Shown one piece after another: positions 44,691 through 55,624 of a stretch of 64,000 bases of DNA. How positions within the stretch are numbered: position 1 is the first letter of the stretch; each line of letters starts with the position of its first letter. The stretch is from positions 310,001 to 374,000 of the forward strand of contig NW_027168383.1 in assembly GCF_040954835.1 (NCBI RefSeq), written 5' to 3'. A program made the position numbers and the translations under genes. The notes under the pieces were generated by a model. That model did no database searches and had not been told where the DNA came from. It saw nothing but the letters and a program-made list of their open reading frames with translations. The DNA is from Lepisosteus oculatus. Taxonomy: Eukaryota > Chordata > Actinopteri > Semionotiformes > Lepisosteidae.

Positions 44691-44960
44691 ACTGAAGCAA
44701 AGCATTTGTTAGCCAGGTCAGTACCCGGATGAGGGTGAGCTACAGGGAAAAACAAAGTTTCCAGCTGGAAGCGGTGTTAATGGTGCCGGTGGGGGGGCGC
44801 TCACCCTGAGGTCTGTGCGGGTCCCAATGCCCCAGCATAGTGACGGAGACGCTGTGTTGTAAAAGGGCGCTGTCTCTTGGAAGAGATGTAAAACCGAGGT
44901 CACAGTGCTCTGTGGTCATTAAAAATGACCACCAAAACCTTTGACAAATGCTCTTGGTAA
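44691..44960 (+). mobile_element. 5S-derived SINE, copy with 44.5-kb block
   Basis: Near-identical to 22,938-23,200, part of the duplicated Gly-SINE-Ile block (22,740-23,505 against 44,490-45,259). Confidence 0.72.
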
Positions 44961-45185
44961 TTGATGGTCTTCAATAATGCTTCTCCTTTAGGTACATTTT
45001 AAATCAGCTGAAAAATGCTGTGAAATGGGGGGTCACTTCACGCCAGTGTAGGATTTGGGTTACAAGAACCATGAAACTGCACGAGAAAGCCCGTACACTG
45101 AATTACACGGCTTTCTATTCAAAGAAGGGCAAAAGAAATTCCCTGAGTTCGATTTTTTGCAGCACAGAGAGGATTGCTGTCGTGA

Positions 45186-45259
45186 GGCTGGTTAGCTCAG
45201 TTGGTTAGAGTGTGGTGCTAATAACGCCAAGGTCGTGGGTTCTATCCCCGTACGGACCA
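45186..45259 (+). pseudogene. tRNA-Ile(AAT), eroded
   Basis: Sister of 23,432. Anticodon AAT kept, but the acceptor has a further mismatch (GGCTGGT/ACGGACC) and the T arm reads GGTTCTATCCC, breaking the B box. Confidence 0.65.
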
Positions 45260-46186
45260 ATCCTTTCCTCCTCTCTTACAAAAGCTGTTAGGTTCCTTTC
45301 CGTGGTGAGATGGGTTGTTATGCAACGCTGCCACATAGTGCCGACAGACAATTAAATGACAAAAATGAAGAGAATTAAAGCAGCTGGAAAAGTTTTCTTA
45401 CAACTTTTGAGCTGACACAGTTTTGGAAAATGTTTTCTTCACACTGCACTGTACCACATAGGCAGCCAAGAGTCTCCAAAACAAAACAGAATTGACAGTC
45501 ATATAATGTCCATTAACCCCGGTTTTAAACATAGCATCATGTCTGCCATCATAAGAATATGAGTCCAATATTTTAGAATATAGTCAGAATGTCTTCTAAC
45601 CTTACCTGTGGTGTCTTTAATCCCTATTGCTCAATGCATGGTGTACGTACTGCATACATGTGTCTTGAGAATGAGGAATGGGCCCCTGAGACATTTACCT
45701 GTTTCACAAATGATCGTATTTAGTAGAGATTCTGTTTGGGATTCAGATGTGCATTCGGACAGCAATTCCTTTCAAGAAATGATACGTTCTGGATGAGGTC
45801 AACGGTGCTGGAATACTGTATTTAGGATGTGTTTGCAGTGATTGTGTCTCCTGCTTCAACGCAGTGATATATAGATGTGCTCCTGTAATTTATTGGTACA
45901 TGCCCAGGGCAGTAAGTAGTCTGAGGATTTATTTCCAGACGGCATAGAGCAGTGAAGCAGTGAAGTAGTGCAACACACTGGATCATTATATTATTAGAAT
46001 CTATTCTACTTAAATTATTACATTATACACAACTTGAGCTCTCAGCACCGTACTGAGCCCAGGTGTTTTTCTAAAGCTGTCAGGTGCAGTTCATTTACAT
46101 GAAGGAAATCTCTTACTGGGTACGATTACAATGCAGTAAGTAGCACAGACTACTTAGGGAGTAGGCTGATGTGTTTAAAAACAACC
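45260..46186. other. No gene; inverted and direct repeat pieces
   Basis: 45,600-46,020 matches parts of 23,525-24,400 inverted. 46,030 onward matches 19,325 onward, direct. Confidence 0.6.
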
Positions 46187-46259
46187 AGCGCCAGGCAGGA
46201 GTCGAACCACCAAACTCCTAATCCATAGTCAGACGCATTATCCATTGCACCACTGGCCC
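46187..46259 (-). pseudogene. tRNA-Arg(ACG)-derived copy, anticodon now ATG
   Basis: 73 nt, sister of 19,481. Loop CTATGGA gives ATG. The anticodon stem (CTGA/TTAG) and T arm stem (GGTGG/TCCTGC) are eroded. Changes are mostly C-to-T type at former CpGs. Confidence 0.7.
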
Positions 46260-46786
46260 TGGTGTGACACTGCAGGACTGTAACCCAGTGAGCTTAGCAC
46301 TGCAACTAGTAAAATATTACCCCCGGTCCATTCTTTTCCAAAAGTGAGAAACACCTGTTTTCTACATTTTGTCTGTTTTAAAACCATATCTCTTTAAACC
46401 AAACCAAGAGTTTGTCTCTTGCACTGATATTCTGATTCATTTCGATTTCAAAGAACAAAAAAAACATTACCTTCCAAAGCATCATAAAATTGTCCCTTCT
46501 TCCAGACTCTACTTCTCTCTTGTAGTAGTACAGCAGACCTTTCCAGGTGAGCAGATCACAGAGTCCGAAATGAGCTTCCTCCATCAAGCAAAGTACCTGA
46601 ACATGACTCTGTCATCATAAAAGCGCCCCTGTAAAAAGAAATTAAATCCGAAATCAAGAGGGCAGTTGCCTACTGAAGTTCAAGAAGTCATAAATTTTAA
46701 CCTAGCAACACATTAAAGGCTGCATCTATACAAGTACGATTCTAGAAATGCTCACCAGATTACGTTTTAAGAAAGAACTGCGCCTC

Positions 46787-46861
46787 AGGTTCCGCCGAGA
46801 TCTTAACTCGGATGGCAGGATTCAGAGTCTGGAGTGTGGAATGATGGCGCACGGAGGGTCC
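46787..46861 (-). pseudogene. tRNA-Gln(CTG)-derived relic, copy 4
   Basis: Same chimera as at 20,026. Confidence 0.7.
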
Positions 46862-47315
46862 ACATACTGTGGATCTCTCAGTGATCTTCCGCGTTTTCAA
46901 ACCGCCAGCGTGTGACTCCCCTGTCCCCGTGACCTCATTGCTCTGCTCTCGCCTCTCTGCAGCTAAGCCCGACTCATGGTTAAGTGGAAAAAAATATGCC
47001 CTCAACGTGATATTTACTCTGGAGTGAGGATAGTTGTTACCTTCTTATCGTTGAAACGGATGTATGTGATGTGGCGACTAGGTTCTTCTCCATTAGCAGG
47101 CTTAAGGTTAAAGAAAAAAACATTGCTGACTTCTTTTTTTTTTGCCAGCCGCGAGCGCTGATTAGCGATGTTTGTATTTCATGTTTTGCAAGTTGCATCC
47201 ATTTTAAGAAAAACAAGTTGTTAAAGACAGGAAATAAATACTTGCATTTAATTAAGTCTAGCCATAGGCGGTTGTCCATAATGACCAGTTCTGTTCGAGA
47301 AGACAGAACAAAAAA

Positions 47316-47389
47316 AGGCAACGCGGGAATTCGGACTCAGGATCTCCTGTTTGCTAGACAGGCGCTTTAAGCAACTAAGCCACGGTGCC
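47316..47389 (-). pseudogene. tRNA-Thr-bodied copy with anticodon AGC
   Basis: Anticodon stem CCTGT/ACAGG is perfect around CTAGCAA, so the anticodon is AGC (Ala). Acceptor GGCACCG/CGTTGCC has one mismatch and the T stem two; B box GAGTCCGAATTCC. Decayed. Confidence 0.6.
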
Positions 47390-47969
47390 CCAGAAGTACT
47401 GTCCTTTTGCAGCCCCTTGGACACACCACTCAGACACATCTGCAGTCGGTGTGTGCTCCGCCTGCTCGCTGAGCAAGTTGCCACCTTTACATACAATAGC
47501 AACATAGACACCAAGAGAAAGGATGACAAATGGCTTTTATCTGGAACTTTTCATGTCCAAGGAGCACAATGTGCTTTCTGTGTACAGCAGGGCCACTGAA
47601 CTCCACACCGGCCATTGAACCACAGCAGTGGCTTGCTGGCTTGACATCTCCCAAGGAAAATGTTGAAATCACATGTGGAACAGGAAAATGACCCTCGAGT
47701 ACGAGGGAAAAAAAGAACTGTACAACATAGGCAGCCAAGAGTCTCCAAAACAAAACAGAATTGACAGATAGGAGAAAAGTCCCACTCGTCCTGAAGTTCC
47801 CAAAATCCAGCACTGAGCGTAAACAAAGTGTCTAAGTAGCGTGGGAATGCTAACCCTAACCCTAGCTGGAGTTTGAGCAATCCAGCACTGAGCGTAAAAA
47901 GATGAGTCAAAGTAATGTCTAATCGGATTAGTTTCCTTAGAGCTGGTTCAGAGTTTGCTCAAGAGTTTA
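47390..47969. other. No gene; duplicated flank
   Basis: To about 47,710 it matches 20,744-21,065. The rest is short fragments joined together, ending in a piece of the 10,740-10,810 flank. Confidence 0.6.
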
Positions 47970-48295
47970 CCCAGTGGGCATTGATTCGTCGAATATACGT
48001 ATATTCACGGCGAAAATACGGCTATACGTTTATATACGTCGCCTCGACGTATAATCAACGTCGAATTGCAACCGTAAAATCGACGACATTAATAAACGCA
48101 TATACAACGTCGAAAACACATCTAACACAGTGCCTGAGGCTTTTTACTGTACGTATCGCGTGTGCCGCAACTAGGAGTATACGGCTGTCTGCACAGTGTA
48201 CGAAGTAAATTATTTTCGCAATAATTAATTTACACGTGTATAATAAATATAGTAAATATAATAAATTAATTACTGCGAAAATAATTTTCTTCGTA
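47970..48295 (+). repeat. CCCAGTGGGC element with hairpin, copy 1
   Basis: Starts CCCAGTGGGCATTGATTCG and is rich in TATACGT/ACGTCG words. Ends in an inverted repeat: left arm 48,189-48,232, loop 48,233-48,261, right arm 48,262-48,295 (cut short). Interrupts a flank known intact at 58,120. Second copy at 53,001. Confidence 0.75.
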
Positions 48296-48299
48296 AATC

Positions 48300-49780
48300 C
48301 TGCAATCCAGATGATTGGGGCATTGATGCATGGCTACAGTCTGTGCTAGGAACATGGAGAGGGTCTCTGGTTCAATACATATTTGTGGGTCTGGTATTAT
48401 TCGTTATGATCATATCGTTAATATCCTATTTGAAAAACATGTGGACTAAAGCTGCTGCTTCTGTGCTAATTGTACGCCCTGAAGGGATCATGAAGGTCAA
48501 AAAATGATTTCATGGGAAAGGTTCTCTTATCTAGTGGCAGAACCTGATGGGTAGAACAATATAGTTTTAAGGGGGGTTACCCTTGGGAGTGATTCCCCTA
48601 GATGCAAATGATTATTGTGGTTTGTTTGTTCATAATAAGATGTTTTGCAGGAACGGAACAAAGAGAAATTTTACAACTTCAGCTAGAATTGTTCTGCAAA
48701 ACGTCACAGCTGAGGCAGGGGAACAATGTGTAGATTTTTCTAAGAGTTATTACCCAGTTGTTGACCAATCTGTTGACCAAAGTTGACCAAAAAAGCCTAA
48801 GATTATGCTGGGCTCCAGCCCACAGGGATTTACCTGTGCTGTAAGAACTAATGAGTGAATAAGGAGACTGGATTCTGGTGAAAGACTTCAGGAAAAAGAA
48901 ATGGTGTTCACTCAGGTGGAGGGGGCTGTACCAGGTGCTGCTGACCACTGCCACTGCTGTGAAGGTCACAGAAATGGTGCCCTGGATTCATGCTTCCCAC
49001 TGTAAAAAGGTCACAAACGAACTGAGCAAAGCGCAGGAGTGATGTCTCCACAAGGACAGATGGGGATAACCTGCTTGGGACTGATGTGCACAGCCTTTTT
49101 CCTTTTTATGTAGAAGCCTGTCACCACCCCAAAAGAGGAAGAAACTAAACACGAAGCGTCTTTGTATACAAACTGGCTGAATGAAACTGATAATGAGGGG
49201 GATATGAGTAATTTGTGGTAGAAATTTATAAATCATACTGTAAAGTTAAAGAAATTTAATGCATCTTGTTATATATGTGCTTTAATGCCTCATTCTACAG
49301 CCTCACCCATGCGACTTTTTATGAAATGTACTCTTTTATTAATATCACGTTAGAAGGCTTAGACGCTATCAAACAAGAATTAAGGGGAGTTAGATTAATG
49401 GCACTTCAGAACAGGTTCGTGCTGGACCTTCAAAATGCAGCATCTGGAGGAGTCTATGCTTTAGTAGGAGACTCCTGTTGTACATATATTCCAGCTAATG
49501 ACTATGATTACGGAAATCTTACGCTCGCTATTCAGCATTTGAAAGAACTAAAAGACAAGGTGAATAAAGAGAGAGGCATAAAAGATACACCGGCTTTTCT
49601 CTCCTGGTTAGAATCACTGTTTGGGCCAGGGGGAATGTTTTTCTTTTAAGTTACTAACACCGATTATAGGGGCTGTGATACTTGTCTTCCTGTTTTTATG
49701 TTGCTGTATGACATGTATTATTCCAATGCTTCGAAATATGGAAATATGGTACCTAGGGGGATAAACTGTTCATCCTTCCA
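48300..49780 (+). mobile_element. Endogenous retrovirus envelope fossil
   Basis: Two partial envelope pieces in the same orientation. One near 48,310-48,780 has a membrane-anchor-like stretch and surface-subunit-like text. One near 49,270-49,760 is a transmembrane subunit with the immunosuppressive-like and CX6CC-type region (LQNRFVLDLQ, GDSCCTYIP), then a membrane span. Gamma-type envelope architecture. No gag or pol and no clear LTRs seen. Broken in many places; an old fossil. Confidence 0.75.
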
Positions 49781-50583
49781 GTCTGGAGAATTGGCAGCTG
49801 TCTGACGTCAGTAAGTGATCCTTAAAAAAATTAATAGTTCCATGACAGTGTGCATCACCAGAAAATCAATTTCAATGCATTAAAACTCTTGTTATCCTTC
49901 TGATCATTGAAGTGTCATTGCCCCAGCACTGTATACTCTTACTTTTGACGCCTGTCTGAAGTTGGATCCATTTCTAAGAATGGTGACTCACATATCCTCA
50001 TGCTCAACTTTGGCTCAACCACACAAACTATGAAGTTAATCATCTGCTTTTGCTCCAAGATTTATGTTACTAGGCTCTCTCCTGGGGATCCACGTGGATC
50101 CATGACAGAATTCAGGGAATTCAGAATTCTGATACCTCAGCTCAGATTCTGACTGGGCAGACTGTCATTGTCTGGTGTGAATGTGTGCATATCTGTTTTT
50201 GTGCATGTTCTGTGGCCTGTTGTACAGTACATCACAAATGAAAGGGAAATGGAAAACTAAAATAAGACTCAAGTGTTTTATCTTTCATTAACAGTGTTTC
50301 ATTAGTATCTGTGCTAGATCCTGTCATCCACTGCTTACCATGACAGGCTCTAGCACAGGATAGCAGCTAATACATTTAACAATCTCACTGCACAATGTTG
50401 TATATTCAAGGGCTGATCTTCTGTACTTTTTCTTTCACTTTTCATTTCCTAGAAACTCAGTCCTGCCAGGAATAATCTGAGAACAAAATCAATCTGAGTG
50501 AAAATCTAAACAGAGGAAGATTGTTTTACAGAGTCAACAAGGTCTAATTCAAGGTCATCAGCACTAACAACATTCTCTCTGGA
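49781..50583. other. Unassigned sequence between two retroelement fossils
   Basis: Nothing recognised. Might be residual retroviral 3' sequence. Confidence 0.35.
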
Positions 50584-51571
50584 GACAGGCGATAAGAAAA
50601 TTGAAAGTGTGGGCCTCATGCTGGGCCGGGAAATGCGATCACCGGTGGACCTGGTCTTCGGCCTGTTGCCCGGAGACGGGTCGGCACCACCGGCTGGACC
50701 GGACTACGAGTGGGACCTGCGGCAGCGGATGCAGCGGGTGCACAGCTTTGCACGGACCCACCTGACACAGGCGGGGGTCCGGCAGAAGCGGCACTACGAC
50801 CTGCGCTGCAGGGGGCCTGCCTTCCAGCTCGGGGACTCGGTTTGGGTGTACAACCCGCGCCGCCGCAAAGGCCTCAGCCCTAAGCTGGCGCCGTCGTGGG
50901 AGGGGCCCGCTGAGGTACTCGGGGTGGTGGGCGAGGTCTGCTACCGTGTCCGGTTGCAAACACGGGGGAGAGTGGTGGTCCTGCACCGAGACCGCCTGGC
51001 CCCCTACCGGGCCCGGGAGGAGGAGCCGTGTGGGGAGGCTCCAGAGGAGCAGCCGGGGCCGGAGCCGGCCGATAGTGGGGCGTCTGTGGATCGCCAGCCG
51101 TCACCGCGGCGCAGCGGCCGCTCACGCAGGGTTCCGCAGCAGTTGGCCGAATACGAGTACAGCCTGAGGGGGGTGTTCGACGTCGGCGAGACGCCAGACG
51201 CTTCAGGTGGGGGCAGTGTAACGCCCTCGCCTGGTGGTGAGGAGGAAGCGCCCCCAGGCGCTCGTAGTACCGCTGGGCATGCTGGGAGTGGTAGCCGGGG
51301 AGAGTCTGAGGGTCAGCACGATGACCAGCGGCTGACCCTACCTGTGTTAATAATGTCCTAGTGATTCTTGTGCCCTGTGTAGTCCTGTAAAAGTGTAGTG
51401 TGTTGTTAGGTAATTACCACCCTAACTATGTGTACGTGTTCCGTCAGTCTCCTCATGTGTGTGTAGATCCTGTGTTTGGTTTTGTGTGGTTGTAAACGAA
51501 TAAAGCTAATGCTTGTTTGTTAATCGCGTCTCCACTCGTCCTTGTTCTGTAAAGAACCTGTAAACGCTACA
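50584..51571 (+). mobile_element. Gypsy-family LTR retrotransposon, 3' end fossil
   Basis: Contains the C-terminal part of an integrase with a GPY/F-type region (LGDSVWVYNPRRRKG, PSWEGPAEVLG), GC-rich, followed by a 3' LTR. The 5' half of the element is absent. It sits in the flank of the inverted U4 block, whose other copies lack it. Confidence 0.8.
51217..51571 (+). repeat. 3' LTR of the Gypsy fossil
   Basis: About 355 bp from TGTAACGCC to CGCTACA, preceded by a short purine-rich tract, with an AATAAA at about 51,500. Confidence 0.7.
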
Positions 51572-51873
51572 ATATTGTTAGTTGCTGTAGCTAGACGTTC
51601 AAATGAGTTTCATGGCCAGATGGACTGTTTCCTCCAGCGGTATAGTATTGCAGTGAGACAGCACGATGCCTGCAAGACTATGTCACGCAAAACGCCACAG
51701 ATTGTGTTTGTCCGTTCGTGTCAGTCGTCCTGCAGCCACGGGAAGTGGGACACAAACATGCTGCAATGCTTTCAAGACGTTAGGATTTGTTTGTGTAACA
51801 TCCGAGAAGAGTACTTGTGGCTTGAATGTGAACTGTACGTGCCCGCCCCCTTTCCTCTGTAGTGCATGAGTTC

Positions 51874-51891
51874 CTCCCGGCATGCCCTTCG
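51874..51891 (+). promoter_or_regulatory. ZNF143/Staf-like (SPH) site of U4 copy D
   Basis: CTCCCGGCATGCCCTTCG, about 235 bp upstream of U4 copy D. Confidence 0.6.
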
Positions 51892-52121
51892 TCATTGTTC
51901 TCTCATCTTGTATTTAAAGGGTTGTATTTCTGCTGCTGAAAATAAGCAACGGTTTTCTCACAACGCCCTTTGTTCCCGACGGAGCCCTTGTCTGTCATGA
52001 AATTCTTCAAAACCTCAAGCTAGAAGAAGAAGACGACAAATATGAAGCGTTACAGCAATGACATGCCATGAGACGATTGATAACGATTTCCTAGGATCCC
52101 CGCGGTTGCCTGGCAACCGTC

Positions 52122-52267
52122 AGCTTTGCGCAGTGGCAGTATCATAGCCTGTGAGGTTTAGCCGAGGCGCGATTATTGCTAGTTGAAAACTTTTCCCAAT
52201 ACCCCGCTTCCACCGGTTTGCAATACAATCGGCGAAAGCAATTTTTGACAGTCTCGTCAGAGACTGA
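52122..52267 (+). ncRNA. U4 spliceosomal snRNA, copy D
   Basis: 146 nt, all U4 landmarks. One change in the 5' stem-loop region (ATCATAGCC against ATCGTAGCC). Complete upstream region and the 3' box GTTTAAAGACAGA downstream. With copy B, the best candidate for an active gene. Confidence 0.9.
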
Positions 52268-52544
52268 GCAAGGTGTTTAAAGACAGATTTTGTCATGGTG
52301 ACATCATGGTAGAAAGAAACGAGCTTGTTACGTCTCCACAGAAACGCTCTTTAGCTCTTTCAGCATTATGCAGAGAACAGCGTCTGTCGAGATTACTTTT
52401 GTGTCAGCGCGAAACGCCGTGTGCTGTCAGTTTGATTTCATATTGCTCATAGCGGCGCCCGGCTTTTGTCTGTCAAACGTTAGGTTGCGCTTCTTCATGC
52501 TGCATCGTCGGCATGAGTGGAGCTTTTTAAACGTCTGTACTTAT

Positions 52545-52772
52545 TGTAACGCAACGGGGGCTCAGGCCCTTGCCGCATCTGGTCGGCCCAAAGTATAGGT
52601 GGCTCGAACCCGGGACTTCCGCGTCTCTCTGCAGCGACCTAGCCCCGTGAGCTAGAGAGAGATCTCTCCACAGCCCAGTAGCTGTGGTCCTGCTATCACA
52701 GGGAAGGGCGGTGACGTCACCCGCTCTGGTACGCCGGCTCTTACACAGTGCCTGTCGGCCGTAAGCGTTACA
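52545..52772 (-). repeat. 228-bp TG...CA-bounded repeat, second copy
   Basis: Inverted relative to 17,757-17,992. Inserted into flank seen uninterrupted at 57,715, with a near-perfect 4-bp target duplication (TTAT/TTAC). Keeps the B-box-like GGGTTCGAGCC. A truncated third copy starts at 53,668. Confidence 0.65.
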
Positions 52773-53000
52773 TTACTGCGCCCCATAAGAAATCGTTTGT
52801 CCCCGTTCAAAAGAGATTGTGCGATGTCCTGCAGCGTTCGCAAAGCAAACCTTTGACAGTTTGAAAAGAGGAATTTATTCTGCTTCCTGTGCGTGCAGTA
52901 GTTACAAAGTTGAACGTCTTTACACGATCTGCTGCACTTTTCAGTGGGCGGGCTTTGTCAAACGGCTTGGAAAAACGCACTGTTTCGGCTCGGGAAACAT

Positions 53001-53336
53001 CCCAGTGGGCATTGATTCGTCGAATATACGTATATTTACGGCGAAAATACGGCTATACGTATATATACGTCGCCTCGACGTATAATCAACGTCGAATTGC
53101 AACCGTAAAATCGACGACATGAATAAACGCATATATAACGTCGAAAACACATCTAACACAGTGCCTGAGGCTTTTTACTGTATGTATCGTGTGTGCCGCA
53201 ACTAGGAGTATACGGCACTCTGCACAGTGTACGAAGTAAATTATTTTCGCAGTAATTAATTTATTATATTTACTATATTTATTATACACGTGTAAATTAA
53301 TTACTGCGAAAATAATTTACTTCGTACACTGTGCAG
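53001..53336 (+). repeat. CCCAGTGGGC element with perfect hairpin, copy 2
   Basis: Same family as 47,970. Perfect 44-nt arms (53,220-53,263 and 53,293-53,336) around a 29-nt loop (53,264-53,292). The loop is the exact reverse complement of that in copy 1. Interrupts the GGGAAACAT|CATGAG flank known from 4,365 and 57,950. Confidence 0.8.
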
Positions 53337-55160
53337 TATCAGCGGTTTTACAGTATATATCGCCTTTAAAGGTGGCTTCTCAAAACGCTTTATGGGATAA
53401 AAACAACCAGAACAGCAGCAACAACAATATTGTATTTCGTTGCACTTTGAAAACCAAGTAATAACTTAACTATACAGTACGTGCAAACGTTTCGTATGTT
53501 GCTGTCGTGAATGCCTGCGTACCCATAAGTATCTTATTTGCCTTGAGTCTGTCTACAGTATATCTGTCCCACTACCCCCCTCCCTCCCTCCCTCAATTCA
53601 ATTCAATTCAATTCAAGGTGTTTTATTTGCATGACAGATGGGTACAAGCAGTTTTGGGTATGTATATTGTAACGCTTACTGCTGACAGGCACTGTGTAAG
53701 ACCCGGCGTACCAGAGCAGCGCACCGAGGAAGCGTTTGCATTTATAACTTAGTTTTTAAAATTAGTCAAGCAATATGAACTCCCGGAGTGCTGGCTGTGA
53801 CGAATTAAACCGGTCTCACAGGTATTCAAAGTAGGAAGTACAGTGTTAAGTGGTAGCTGGGCTACTCCCTCAATAGAATCGCTTTAAGGAAAAGCATTTT
53901 CAGAGAGCAATCACGCTGTGTTTATGTAGAAAAAGCGATTAGGTTTATGATCAATCTAATTACCTATTCGCTTAAAACGCTATATAAAATAAAGTTTATT
54001 TAGAGATGAATGATCAGTGTCGCAGTTTAAATAATGGGAGTCAGGAAACTAACACACAGCGCCACCGGATTTAATAACGCAATAAAAACGCTATAAAATA
54101 ATGTGACTAGGCACAGAAAAAGTTTACAGCACAGTACAATAATAAATGCTGACCATGACTTTAGAAGCATAAATTACCTTACACTCAATTTAAACACAAG
54201 CTGTCTTTCTGTATGAACCTCTAAGCTGGTTCATACAGAAAATGTAGAAATGCATTAGCCTGATTATGATTAAAAAACACATAATTAAACACGCGTTTGC
54301 GATTTAAATCACAACACGATTTAAATCAATATAAATGTTTATATTGTAACGCATACTGTCCAGCCTCCATTTCTTTATAAAAATTTACTCTGTTGCACAC
54401 ACACACTAGAAGCAGGAACCGCTGTCAGAAGGGAAGATATGTTCAAAATATCGCAAATATCGATCATGTTGCGATATTTTGAAATATAAAAGTCAATTGA
54501 TTGTCCATAATATCGCTTACCTATTTTTTCGAAGAAATGTTTGTTAAAAGAAAAGTCCAGCACCAGCTGGATTTGAACACACAACCTGACAGTTGGTAGT
54601 CATGCACCTAGACCAGTCGGCTACAAGACAGCTCACATGAACAGGCAGGCGAAACAGCCCTACACAGCCCTACACAGCCCTGTCGCAGTACACGGATATA
54701 ATCATACCGTTATTAAATTCTTTAGATACGCGATTCCATATTATATTCCCTTTTAATCAAATTCTAAAAGTATGCTTGTTGACTTCGGTATCACGTTAGT
54801 TAAAGACTTCGAAGCTTACAATGTTTAGGGAGAAATGGAATACTGGTGTGTATTTTTTTCTTTAAAGTACCAAGACCAGCTATATACTGTATGTTTATGT
54901 TCCAAAATTAATATCGTTTATGGCCTTCACACGCGTTACAGTATGCTCCTATTCTTTTTATGCTCAGCTACTAAGATTTCCCTTCAGTGGTAAAATTCAA
55001 TATCTACAACGGGCACAGTAAAGACGTTTACAGTAAGTCTTTCTACGACAGACCAACGGACCACGAGTGCCCCTGTCGGTCAACCAATCACGCACCGCGG
55101 TACCCCGTGTCATCTTACCTGCGGTACGTGTCTGTACCACTCACTTTGAATGGCTGCATC
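53337..55160. other. No gene; diverged copy of 1-1,404
   Basis: Contains simple repeats at 53,570-53,615 (CCCT and AATTC runs), a truncated TGTAACGC repeat at 53,668 and a tRNA-like stretch on minus at about 54,552-54,630 that does not fold well. Confidence 0.55.
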
Positions 55161-55459
55161 TGTAGCTGATCACTGTCAGTCAGGGAGCTCAGAGGTGAAA
55201 AGCCTGTTTGAGAGACAATTCGCTGTCGATCAGTTCAATATGTTCCGTACCAGCTCGGCACACCTGAGATCATCTTGGTAGCTGTGTAGCTCAGATGAGT
55301 GAGAGCGTGTGTGTGTGTATCACCGTGATTGGATGCCGGTCCTTCTCAGGTCACAGTAAACCTTCTGCTGCCTAACTTCCCTAATTTTGGGGATCCCTTT
55401 GAAAAAGCAAAGGAAAACTAAACTGGCTCTTCATCAGCGTGATCGACCCCACCCAGTGT

Positions 55460-55532
55460 GCCCCAGTGGCCTAATGGCTAAGACACTGGCCTCCTAAGCC
55501 AGGGATTGTGGGTTCGAGTCCCATCTGGGGTG
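55460..55532 (+). tRNA. tRNA-Arg(CCT)
   Basis: 73 nt, inverted sister of 12,912: GCCCCAG/CTGGGGT, anticodon loop CTCCTAA, T arm GTGGGTTCGAGTCCCAT. One D-arm difference (GGCTAAGAC). A and B boxes good. Confidence 0.92.
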
Positions 55533-55624
55533 CTCCTGTCCCATTTTGAGTGTACAAATGTCCTTGTGATTTGCAAAGCTACAACCCCACCTTACTCAGT
55601 GAGCGTCTCTGCTTTTCTCTCACA

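Larger units (their letters stand above)
51572..52544 (-). repeat. U4 block, inverted copy
   Basis: Reverse of 3,045-3,875 and 28,032-29,010, from the Gypsy LTR to the 228-bp repeat. Contains U4 copy D. Confidence 0.82.

Noticed and set aside
47850-47865. TAACCCTAACCC, telomere-like
   Set aside because: Only two repeats; far too short for an interstitial telomere tract.
49781-50583. Possible retroviral LTR between the two fossils
   Set aside because: No matching second copy or clear ends in the window.
54552-54630. Possible tRNA on minus (GTTCAAATCC and a D-arm-like GGTCTAGGTG)
   Set aside because: The anticodon loop lacks T at position 33 in any 7-base reading and the acceptor does not pair. 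At most a SINE head.
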